5,286 bases of DNA from an uncultured Alcaligenaceae bacterium (GTDB lineage Bacteria; Pseudomonadota; Gammaproteobacteria; Burkholderiales; Burkholderiaceae_B): contig CALCPT010000621.1 in the NCBI GenBank assembly GCA_937897265.1, positions 1 through 5,286 of the forward strand, written 5' to 3'. Position numbers and translations under genes: made by a program. Under the pieces are notes generated by a model. That model was not told the DNA's origin. It ran no database searches and saw nothing but the letters and a program-made list of their open reading frames with translations. Below are positions 1 through 5,286 of this stretch, piece after piece. Every line of letters starts with the position of its first letter. Within the stretch, counting starts at the first letter, position 1.

Positions 1-170
1 ATCGCTTAGGGCTGTGGCCACTGGCGCTGAGTGTTTCAGTATTTATTGGGTTGTTTTTATTGAAGCTGCCACTTGTACCCGTCATTTTGGGTTTGGCGCT
101 TGTTGGGCTTGTGTTTGCCAATATTCATCAAAAGCGCATCAGCCCCAAACCGACAAAGCCGCCCGCCTAA
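1..170 (+). CDS. CHR-family (chromate transporter-like) half-protein, 3' end only
   Basis: The last 55 codons of a gene whose start lies before the window; the first whole codon is at position 3 and the TAA stop is at 168-170. The visible peptide is a hydrophobic stretch (LALSVSVFIGLFLLK, then LVPVILGLALVGLVFANI), fitting one or two final membrane helices, followed by a short basic, proline-rich tail ending KPTKPPA. That is how short-chain CHR proteins end, with a last helix and a short cytoplasmic tail. The stronger argument is position: the next gene is a recognisable CHR half-protein that starts inside this stop codon, and short-chain CHR genes normally come in tandem pairs of about 180-200 aa each. 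The family exports chromate or related oxyanions across the inner membrane. The fragment alone has no diagnostic motif, so this assignment is mostly inferred from the neighbour. Confidence 0.6.
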   Translation, partial: RLGLWPLALSVSVFIGLFLLKLPLVPVILGLALVGLVFANIHQKRISPKPTKPPA

Positions 171-709
171 TGAAAACCTCAAACATTTATCTGGATTTGT
201 TTGTTGTCTTTGCTCCGCTGTCGCTGATTTCGGTAGGCGGCGGGCAAAGTGTCGTGGGTGATATGCATCTACAGGCCGTCGACATTTATCACTGGCTGAC
301 CCACGCGCAATTTATCGATTTGTTTGCGATATCGCGTGCGGCGCCTGGCCCTGGCGCCTTGTTAGCAACCTTGATTGGCTGGCAAGTGAGTGGATGGCAA
401 GGTGCGTTGGTCGCTTCGCTTGCGTTGTTTGGGCCCTCAACCATCTTGGCGTATTTTGTGACGCGGGCCTGGCACAAAAGTCATGACAGGCCCTGGACAG
501 CCATCGTACAAAACGCCCTCGCCCCCTTGGCCTCGGGGCTGTTGCTCACTAGCGCAATGATCATCTTGCGCTCAACCTCGGGCGGGGTCACGCCGTGGTT
601 AATCGCGGCTGTGTCAGCCGGGATATTCTGGCGCTTTAAAACAATCAATCCACTGCCAGTGCTTTGCGTGGGCGGACTGGTGTTGGTGCTTGTGCGGATG
701 TGGTTTTAA
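170..709 (+). CDS. chrA: Short-chain CHR-family chromate transporter-like membrane protein (second of a tandem pair)
   Basis: A 179-residue inner-membrane protein of the CHR (ChrA) family, which moves chromate and perhaps other anions. Family marks are visible: an N-terminal helix ending SVGGGQSVVGDM (residues 21-32, the glycine-rich loop), then SRAAPGPGALLATLIGW (55-71) with the conserved Pro-Gly-Pro, then a helix running into FGPSTILAYFV (88-98). Further hydrophobic segments lie near residues 113-133, 141-155 and 162-178. Full-length ChrA is about 400 aa with two homologous halves; this is one half, and the gene just upstream is probably the other. The start is placed at 170 because that ATG overlaps the preceding TAA (TAATG), a translational-coupling junction; the frame stays open further upstream, but using an earlier ATG would add a non-membrane-like leader overlapping the first gene. 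No strong Shine-Dalgarno is seen, consistent with coupling. Chromate as the real substrate is not proven by sequence. Confidence 0.85.
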   Translation: MKTSNIYLDLFVVFAPLSLISVGGGQSVVGDMHLQAVDIYHWLTHAQFIDLFAISRAAPGPGALLATLIGWQVSGWQGALVASLALFGPSTILAYFVTRAWHKSHDRPWTAIVQNALAPLASGLLLTSAMIILRSTSGGVTPWLIAAVSAGIFWRFKTINPLPVLCVGGLVLVLVRMWF

Positions 710-711
710 CG

Positions 712-1329
712 CTATTTCGGCAACGACAACATCCGTTGCACATACCTTGCGATCGTATCCACTTCTAGATTGACGCGTTGCCCAACCTTTAGATGTTGCA
801 AGGTGGTCACTGCAATCGTATGCGGGATCAAATTGATACTAAAGCGTGTGCCACCTGCCACATCTTCAACACGGTTCACGGTCAGGCTCACGCCATTGAC
901 GGTAATTGATCCCTTGTAAGCCAAAAAAGCTGCAAGACTAGCGGGGGCTTGTACAACAAGCTCCCACGACTCGCCAACGGGTTCAAATTTGATGACCTCG
1001 CCTAAGCCATCGACGTGGCCCGACACTAAATGCCCGCCGATCTGATCGCCGATGCGCAAAGATTTTTCTAAGTTCACAGGGCCCGGGGCATCAAGCCCCA
1101 TTGTCAGGCGCAGGCTTTCGCGTGAAACATCCACCGAAAAGCCCACGGCATCTTTTGACACCACCGTCATGCAAGCGCCTTGAATCGCGATTGAGTCACC
1201 CAAACCCACGTCGGCTAAATCTAACCCACCAGCGTGAATCTTGATATGTACGCCGGTATCAGCCTTGTCGCCCGCAAAGGGTTCGATACTTTGAATCTGA
1301 CCAACGGCTGCGACGATTCCGGTAAACAT
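712..1329 (-). CDS. ribE: Riboflavin synthase alpha chain
   Basis: A 205-residue cytoplasmic enzyme that dismutates two 6,7-dimethyl-8-ribityllumazine molecules to riboflavin and the pyrimidinedione, the last step of riboflavin synthesis. It starts with the signature MFTGIVAAVG and shows the two tandem lumazine-binding barrels: repeat 1 about residues 1-97 with GDSIAIQGACMTVV (44-57), and repeat 2 about 98-195 with GGHLVSGHVDGLGEV (98-112) and GSITVNGVSLTVN (140-152). A C-terminal helix (DTIARYVQRML) fits the trimer-forming helix of the family. Length is normal (about 200-215 aa). Repeat 1 has Gln where many homologues have Asn (IQGACMT versus VNGVCLT), apparently a lineage variant. Its ATG directly follows the ribD stop (TAGATG), so it is co-transcribed and likely coupled. 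It is last in the unit and runs convergently into the CHR gene. Some organisms call this gene ribC. Confidence 0.97.
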   Translation of the reverse strand: MFTGIVAAVGQIQSIEPFAGDKADTGVHIKIHAGGLDLADVGLGDSIAIQGACMTVVSKDAVGFSVDVSRESLRLTMGLDAPGPVNLEKSLRIGDQIGGHLVSGHVDGLGEVIKFEPVGESWELVVQAPASLAAFLAYKGSITVNGVSLTVNRVEDVAGGTRFSINLIPHTIAVTTLQHLKVGQRVNLEVDTIARYVQRMLSLPK

Positions 1330-2541
1330 CTATTGCACCTTACCCGTGTGACTTTCGATTAAGTGAATACTTTGCATGAGTTCGCGCCACCGCTCAGGCA
1401 GGCGCGCGCGTACTCTAATATCTGTGCCCAGCTGCTTGACCTCGGTAAACTCAAAGCGCTTGGCGCCCTCAAGCTTTGTGAGCACCGGCAACTGCGCCAT
1501 GCTTCTACCTTCGCCCAACAACATCGGTGCCATGTACACCAGCAGCTCATCGACACAGCCGGCATCAAGCAAGGCACCGTTTAAACCCGAGCCCGCTTCA
1601 CAATGAATTTCATTATGCCCTTGCGCGGCTAACCATTGCATCATCGCGCGCATATCAATGCGACGGCGCGCCTGTCCCGCTTGAGGTGCCGCGGCTTCTG
1701 GCACACACACCACTTGCACACCACGCGCAGCTAAGCGCGCAGCCTTGTCAGGGTTGCTATCACCCACAAACACAAACGCATCGCCACCTGCCAACACGGC
1801 CGCATCTTCAGCAATTTCAAAGCCAGGATCAATGACCGCGCGTTTGGGCTGGCGTGGGGTCACCACATGCCGCACATTCATTTTTGGATTGTCAGCACGC
1901 ACCGTGCCAATGCCGGTAAGCACCACACAACTGCGCGCGCGCCAATGGTGTCCGTCGGCGCGCGCCTCGGGGCCCGTAATCCATTGCGAGACGCCATTGT
2001 TTAAGGCCGTACGCCCATCAAGCGACACAGCCGCTTTCATCCAGACATAAGGCATGCCACGCGTCATGCGCGAAACAAAACCTGGGTTCAGCTCGAGCGC
2101 TAAATCTGCACACACGCCCACATTGACTTCAATGCCAGCTTCGCGCAAGGCTCGCATACCGCGGCCCGCCACACTCGGGTTAGGATCAAAGTGCGCAAAC
2201 ACCACACGCTTGGGTTGCGCAGCAATGAGCGAATCAACACAAGGCGGCGTGCGACCATGATGACTACACGGCTCAAGCGTGACATAGACTGTTGCGCCTT
2301 GAGCGATCAGCCCCTTGGCCTTCATGTCATTTAATGCCATGATCTCTGCGTGGTGGCTGCCGACAACTTGCGTCGCACCTTGGCTCAACACTTGGCCCTC
2401 ACGTACGATCAAACAACCTACTCGCGGATTAGGCGAAGGCACGTACAACGCCCCCTCGGCCAAAGCAAGCGCCTGACGCATAAAAAAAACATCTTGATCA
2501 GGATTGCGAGTATCAAGGCCGCGCACAAAGGGCTGTGTCAT
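1330..2541 (-). CDS. ribD: Bifunctional diaminohydroxyphosphoribosylaminopyrimidine deaminase / 5-amino-6-(5-phosphoribosylamino)uracil reductase
   Basis: A 403-residue cytoplasmic enzyme for the second and third steps of riboflavin synthesis: deamination of the pyrimidine produced by GTP cyclohydrolase II, then NADPH-dependent reduction of the ribosyl side chain. The N-terminal deaminase domain (about 20-160) carries the zinc site, HAE at 64-66 and [11 protein letters not shown] at 91-101 with both cysteines. The C-terminal reductase domain (about 165-382) shows [12 protein letters not shown] (169-180), [10 protein letters not shown] (185-194), a [11 protein letters not shown] loop (209-219) and [11 protein letters not shown] (315-325). 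Family members are usually about 360-380 aa; the excess is a roughly 15-residue N-terminal extension, a short Ala/Gln/Arg-rich stretch near 282-294 and a tail of about 20 residues after 382. The start overlaps the nrdR stop (ATGA). An in-frame ATG at residue 21 lies right at the conserved domain and is a possible alternative start. No strong Shine-Dalgarno precedes the chosen ATG, consistent with coupling. Confidence 0.97.
   Translation of the reverse strand: MTQPFVRGLDTRNPDQDVFFMRQALALAEGALYVPSPNPRVGCLIVREGQVLSQGATQVVGSHHAEIMALNDMKAKGLIAQGATVYVTLEPCSHHGRTPPCVDSLIAAQPKRVVFAHFDPNPSVAGRGMRALREAGIEVNVGVCADLALELNPGFVSRMTRGMPYVWMKAAVSLDGRTALNNGVSQWITGPEARADGHHWRARSCVVLTGIGTVRADNPKMNVRHVVTPRQPKRAVIDPGFEIAEDAAVLAGGDAFVFVGDSNPDKAARLAARGVQVVCVPEAAAPQAGQARRRIDMRAMMQWLAAQGHNEIHCEAGSGLNGALLDAGCVDELLVYMAPMLLGEGRSMAQLPVLTKLEGAKRFEFTEVKQLGTDIRVRARLPERWRELMQSIHLIESHTGKVQ
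1336..1341 (-). promoter_or_regulatory. Ribosome binding site of ribE
   Basis: On the minus strand the sequence AAGGTG lies six bases before the ribE ATG and inside the last codons of ribD. It matches part of the Shine-Dalgarno consensus at normal spacing, so ribE can recruit ribosomes itself as well as receive them from ribD. It supports the start at MFTGIV. Confidence 0.6.
1935..1965. repeat. GC-rich inverted repeat inside ribD
   Basis: A perfect 9-bp inverted repeat, GCGCGCGCC at 1935-1943 and GGCGCGCGC at 1957-1965, with a 13-base loop. It lies in the reductase half of ribD and encodes part of [11 protein letters not shown], so Ala and Arg codons may explain it. No T-run follows on either strand, so it is not an intrinsic terminator. 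It could form a stable hairpin in the mRNA. Confidence 0.6.
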
Positions 2542-3008
2542 GTCTTACGTCGCAATGGTGGACCCTGCATCTCGCGAATCGCCTCGACGAACTCGCCGAT
2601 ATCTTCAAAGCTTTTATAAACTGAAGCGAAGCGCACGTAAGCCACTTTATCAAGTTTTTTAAGTTCGGCCATTACCAGCTCGCCCAAAAATTCAGTAGAC
2701 ACCTCGCGCTCGCCACTTGTCAGCAACTTATCTTCGATGCGCATCACGACGGCATCAACGTCTTCGGTACTAACAGGGCGTTTGCGCAACGCAAGCGACA
2801 AGCTCGAGCGTAATTTACCGGCCTCGTAATCGTGCCGACTACCATTACGTTTCACCACAGAAGGCATCGAAAGCTCGGGGCGTTCGTAAGTCGTGAAGCG
2901 CCGATCGCACTCAACGCAGCGCCTGCGACGGCGAATAAAATCGCCCTCGTCAGCCCCGCGCGAGTCAACCACTTGCGTATCAGGATGCCCGCAAAAGGGA
3001 CACTTCAT
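2538..3008 (-). CDS. nrdR: Transcriptional repressor NrdR
   Basis: A 156-residue zinc-ribbon and ATP-cone repressor of ribonucleotide reductase operons; the family senses ATP/dATP through the cone and binds paired NrdR boxes. The zinc ribbon is complete: CPFC at residues 3-6 and CVEC at 31-34, with VVDSR between and the basic run IRRRRRC just before the second knuckle, followed by RRFTTYE. The ATP-cone spans about residues 49-139, opening with [20 protein letters not shown] and containing [18 protein letters not shown] near its end. Length is normal for the family (about 150-160 aa). It starts 12 bases after glyA, with AAGGG five bases before the ATG, and its TGA overlaps the ribD ATG. This neighbourhood is common in proteobacteria. 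No complete NrdR box was found in the window, so its targets lie elsewhere. Confidence 0.98.
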   Translation of the reverse strand: MKCPFCGHPDTQVVDSRGADEGDFIRRRRRCVECDRRFTTYERPELSMPSVVKRNGSRHDYEAGKLRSSLSLALRKRPVSTEDVDAVVMRIEDKLLTSGEREVSTEFLGELVMAELKKLDKVAYVRFASVYKSFEDIGEFVEAIREMQGPPLRRKT

Positions 3009-3013
3009 CAGGG

Positions 3014-3018
3014 CCCTT
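3014..3018 (-). promoter_or_regulatory. Ribosome binding site of nrdR
   Basis: AAGGG on the minus strand sits in the 12-base glyA-nrdR gap, five bases before the nrdR ATG. It supports the start at MKCPFC and leaves no room for a separate promoter between the genes. Confidence 0.55.
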
Positions 3019-3020
3019 GA

Positions 3021-4265
3021 TTATCGATAAACCGGGAAGTTCGCCGTCAACGCATTGACCCGTGCACGCACGGCTGCGACATTGGCTGCATCTCGCGGAT
3101 TATCAAGCACATCAGCAATCAAGTTACCGGTGAGTTCGGCCTCGGCCTCTTTAAAACCACGCGTCGTCATTGCCGGTGTACCTAAACGGATACCGCTGGT
3201 GACAAAAGGTTTTTCGGGGTCGTTAGGGATCGCATTTTTGTTCACAGTAATGTGAGCTTGACCTAAAACGGCCTCGGTCTCTTTACCGTTCACACCCTTG
3301 GCGCGCAAATCAACCAACATCACATGGCTTTCAGTATGACCTGAGACGATACGCAAACCACGCTTGACTAAAGTTTGCGCCAGCACTTGTGCATTTTTGA
3401 CGACCTGTGCGGCGTAAGTTTTAAATTCAGGAGTTGAAGCCTCGTGAAACGCCACCGCTTTCGCTGCGATCACATGCATCAAAGGGCCACCTTGGATACC
3501 AGGGAAGATGGCAGAGTTAATCGCTTTTTCATGTTCGGCTTTCATCATGATGACGCCGCCACGTGGGCCACGCAATGACTTGTGCGTCGTTGAGGTCACA
3601 AAGTCAGCGTGTGGTACGGGATTGGGATAAGCGCCACCGGCCACCAAGCCTGAATAATGCGCAATATCAACCAGTAACAAAGCGCCGTTGTCTTTAGCGA
3701 TGCGCGCTAAGCGCTCAAAATCCATACGCAGTGAATACGCCGAGGCGCCGGCCACGATCAGTTTTGGTTTGTGCTCTTTTGCCAGTTGCTCAACTTTGGC
3801 GTAATCAAGGACTTCGTTGGCATCTAAACCATACTGATGAAAGTTGTACAGTTTGCCCGAGGCATTGACACTTGCACCATGGGTTAAGTGGCCGCCTTCA
3901 GCCAAGCTCATACCTAAGACTGAATCGCCTGGCTTCAGACATGCGAGGTAAACGGCTTGGTTGGCCTGCGAACCCGAGTTCGGTTGCACATTGGCCGCTT
4001 CGGCGCCAAACAAGGCCTTCAAGCGATCAATCGCCAGCTGCTCGACGATATCAACGTACTCGCAACCACCGTAATACCGCTTGCCGGGATAGCCCTCTGC
4101 GTACTTGTTTGTCATCTGCGTACCCTGAGCCTGCATCACTGCTGGGCTGGCGTAGTTTTCAGACGCGATCAGCTCGATGTGCTGCTCTTGGCGGGTGTCT
4201 TCTTGCTGAATAGCAGCCCAAACGGCTGGGTCAACGCGATCAAGGGTCAATTTACGGTCAAACAT
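3021..4265 (-). CDS. glyA: Serine hydroxymethyltransferase
   Basis: A 414-residue cytoplasmic PLP enzyme that interconverts serine and glycine while passing the hydroxymethyl carbon to tetrahydrofolate, the main source of one-carbon units for purines, thymidylate and methionine. The PLP lysine is in [13 protein letters not shown] (K229, with H228). [13 protein letters not shown] (199-211) holds the aspartate D200 that contacts the cofactor ring nitrogen and H203. Other family blocks are [10 protein letters not shown] (31-40), [14 protein letters not shown] (54-67) and [14 protein letters not shown] (357-370). Length is typical (about 412-420 aa) with no disruption. Upstream is a 182-base gap that should hold its promoter; downstream nrdR follows after 12 bases with no terminator, so glyA is probably the first gene of the unit. 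Confidence 0.98.
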   Translation of the reverse strand: MFDRKLTLDRVDPAVWAAIQQEDTRQEQHIELIASENYASPAVMQAQGTQMTNKYAEGYPGKRYYGGCEYVDIVEQLAIDRLKALFGAEAANVQPNSGSQANQAVYLACLKPGDSVLGMSLAEGGHLTHGASVNASGKLYNFHQYGLDANEVLDYAKVEQLAKEHKPKLIVAGASAYSLRMDFERLARIAKDNGALLLVDIAHYSGLVAGGAYPNPVPHADFVTSTTHKSLRGPRGGVIMMKAEHEKAINSAIFPGIQGGPLMHVIAAKAVAFHEASTPEFKTYAAQVVKNAQVLAQTLVKRGLRIVSGHTESHVMLVDLRAKGVNGKETEAVLGQAHITVNKNAIPNDPEKPFVTSGIRLGTPAMTTRGFKEAEAELTGNLIADVLDNPRDAANVAAVRARVNALTANFPVYR

Positions 4266-4271
4266 AGGGGT

Positions 4272-4275
4272 TCCT
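4272..4275 (-). promoter_or_regulatory. Ribosome binding site of glyA
   Basis: AGGA on the minus strand lies six bases before the glyA ATG, the best-placed Shine-Dalgarno match in the unit. It fixes the start at MFDRKL. Confidence 0.65.
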
Positions 4276-4302
4276 GGCGAGCCTGCAAAATTGGTTGGCT
4301 AT

Positions 4303-4308
4303 AGTGTA
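4303..4308 (-). promoter_or_regulatory. Candidate -10 element for the glyA unit
   Basis: In the tyrS-glyA gap the minus strand reads GTACACTATAGCC. TACACT matches four of six bases of TATAAT and would give a leader of roughly 30 bases before the glyA ATG. No good -35 hexamer stands 16-18 bases upstream (the region there is GC-rich), so the call is weak. A promoter somewhere in this gap is likely because glyA is the first gene after a long gap. Confidence 0.25.
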
Positions 4309-4377
4309 CTGCGCCTAGCAGGGTCTCGCCGAAGCGCAACCCGCATACCCTTGCCAGCGCCACGAGTCTGTTGGGGC

Positions 4378-4414
4378 AAGCGCTACCTAGCTAAGCCACC
4401 AAAGCGCTCCCTAG
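4378..4414. repeat. Imperfect 13-base direct repeat upstream of glyA
   Basis: AAGCGCTACCTAG at 4378-4390 and AAGCGCTCCCTAG at 4402-4414 match at 12 of 13 bases, with starts 24 bases apart. Each contains the palindrome AGCGCT followed by a CTAG tetramer. They lie in non-coding DNA between tyrS and glyA, about 110-150 bases before the glyA start. They could be paired protein-binding sites or a chance duplication; I recognise no known operator. Confidence 0.45.
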
Positions 4415-4447
4415 GCGTAGTTAAAGCTGATCTTTAAGCTTCAATAA

Positions 4448-5286
4448 CTATGCGATGGTGACACGCGCGAACTTGCGCTTACCCACCTGAATCACGTAAG
4501 TACCAGCAGGCAGTTGCAACCCTTTATCTTCGACTTTCACGCTATCGATTTTGACGCCGCCCTGTTCAACGTTGCGCTGCGCTTCAGCGCCTGAGGCAAC
4601 CAGGCCGGCCTCGCGCAGCACCTTCAACACCCCAAGCGGAGCACCCGACAACGTCACCTCGGGCATATTCTCGGGCACGGCTCCATCACGAAACCTGGCT
4701 TCAAAATTGCTCAGGGCGTCTTGCGCGGCCTGTTTTGAATGAAACCGAGTGATGATCTCTTGAGCCAACTGCACTTTAGCGTCGCGCGGATTACGCCCAG
4801 CTTCGATCTCGGCACGCAACTTCGCAATGTATTCAAGGCTATCAAAAGACAGTAACTCAAAATAGCGCCACATCAGGGTGTCAGAAATCGACATCAGTTT
4901 GCCAAACATCGAGTCGGGCGCCTCTCCGATCCCGATGTAATTGTTTTTGGACTTAGACATCTTTTCGACGCCGTCAGTACCTTCTAGCAAGGGCATCGTC
5001 AAAATACACTGTGGCTCTTGGCCGTACTCTTTTTGCAGCTCACGCCCTACCAGCAGATTGAATTTTTGGTCTGTACCACCTAGTTCAAGGTCGGATTTCA
5101 ACGCAACCGAGTCGTAGCCCTGCATCAAGGGGTATAAAAACTCGTGTACCGAGATCGGCACCCCGCCTTTAAAGCGCTTGGTAAAGTCATCGCGCTCCAT
5201 CATGCGAGCCACGGTATAGCGTGAGGCAAGTTGAATAATGCCGCGTGCGCCCAAGGGGTCGCACCATTCAGAGTTGTAACGAATCT
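4448..5286 (-). CDS. tyrS: Tyrosyl-tRNA synthetase, C-terminal part (5' end beyond the window)
   Basis: Charges tRNA-Tyr with tyrosine using ATP; a class I, cytoplasmic, dimeric enzyme. The frame is open to the window edge, so the gene is cut: 278 residues are visible out of about 400-420, and the N-terminal Rossmann part with the HIGH-type motif is missing. A TTG at 5254 is an internal leucine codon and not the start, because the peptide before it ([10 protein letters not shown]) is normal TyrS sequence. Visible blocks, counted from the first whole codon: YPLMQGYDS (51-59) with the tyrosine-binding Gln and Asp, [10 protein letters not shown] (67-76), the signature KMSKS at 108-112 within [15 protein letters not shown], and a C-terminal S4 RNA-binding domain (about 217-278, [11 protein letters not shown]...[13 protein letters not shown]). 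The TAG stop lies 182 bases before glyA on the same strand. Confidence 0.97.
   Translation of the reverse strand, partial: IRYNSEWCDPLGARGIIQLASRYTVARMMERDDFTKRFKGGVPISVHEFLYPLMQGYDSVALKSDLELGGTDQKFNLLVGRELQKEYGQEPQCILTMPLLEGTDGVEKMSKSKNNYIGIGEAPDSMFGKLMSISDTLMWRYFELLSFDSLEYIAKLRAEIEAGRNPRDAKVQLAQEIITRFHSKQAAQDALSNFEARFRDGAVPENMPEVTLSGAPLGVLKVLREAGLVASGAEAQRNVEQGGVKIDSVKVEDKGLQLPAGTYVIQVGKRKFARVTIA

Noticed and set aside
14..169. N-terminal extension of the second CHR gene from an ATG at 14
   Set aside because: The translated leader is cysteine- and aromatic-rich, unlike CHR proteins, and overlaps the coherent hydrophobic end of the preceding gene; the TAATG at 170 fits better.
720..739. Hairpin GCAACG/CGTTGC with an 8-base loop as a terminator at the ribE 3' end
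   Set aside because: Only six base pairs, inside ribE coding sequence, and no T-run follows on either strand.
1363..2260. Several plus-strand open frames opposite ribD
   Set aside because: They are antisense shadows of ribD: Ala/Arg/His/Ser-rich, overlapping one another, with no recognisable domains.
3872..4304. Plus-strand open frames of 113 and 115 codons opposite glyA
   Set aside because: They lie across the highly conserved glyA coding sequence and show no domain or convincing ribosome site.
4292..4307. A complete 16-base NrdR box upstream of glyA
   Set aside because: Only the half TATAGTGT matches; the partner half on either side does not fit the palindrome.
4421..4437. TTAAAG/CTTTAA inverted repeat after the tyrS stop as an intrinsic terminator
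   Set aside because: The stem is six AT-rich base pairs with a five-base loop and no U-tract on the minus strand; too weak to call.
4266..4447. Riboswitch or small RNA in the tyrS-glyA gap
   Set aside because: I could not match it to a glycine, THF, SAM/SAH or FMN aptamer, and no clear terminator or small ORF with a ribosome site is present.
5254..5286. Start of tyrS at the TTG at 5254
   Set aside because: The frame stays open to the window edge with conserved TyrS residues ([10 protein letters not shown]), and the catalytic N-terminal domain would be missing, so the gene simply continues outside.

Overview
The window looks like core chromosome of a betaproteobacterium, most likely in the order Burkholderiales. 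The basis is the flavour of the proteins: the TyrS stretch around WCDPLGARG and [11 protein letters not shown], the GlyA stretch AYSLRMDF...[13 protein letters not shown], and the gene order glyA-nrdR-ribD-ribE, which I remember as common in that group. Base composition is moderate rather than GC-rich, so a high-GC Burkholderia is less likely than a lower-GC relative. The genus cannot be set from this sequence alone.

Layout: on the plus strand, positions 1-709 hold the last 55 codons of one small membrane protein and a complete second one (179 aa). They overlap by one base (TAATG). Together they look like a tandem pair of short-chain CHR-family (chromate transporter, ChrA-like) half-proteins. 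Everything from 712 to 5286 is on the minus strand. Read in the direction of transcription it is tyrS (3' part only), a 182-base gap, glyA, a 12-base gap, nrdR, a 4-base ATGA overlap, ribD, a directly abutting TAG-ATG junction, and ribE. ribE and the CHR gene converge with only two bases between their stop codons.

The tight junctions suggest glyA-nrdR-ribD-ribE is one transcription unit starting in the 4266-4447 gap. GlyA supplies glycine and one-carbon units for purine and thymidylate synthesis. NrdR represses ribonucleotide reductase genes. RibD and RibE carry out the second and third steps and the last step of riboflavin synthesis. The unit therefore joins nucleotide supply with flavin supply, but no common regulator is visible. 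No FMN riboswitch, tRNA, rRNA, insertion sequence, CRISPR array or phage gene was seen.

This is an ordinary housekeeping region and I found no convincing undescribed system. The points worth a second look are small: the split CHR pair with its misleading upstream start codons, the compact junctions, a T8 run near the start of ribD, a GC-rich 9-bp inverted repeat inside ribD, and a 24-base-spaced direct repeat upstream of glyA.
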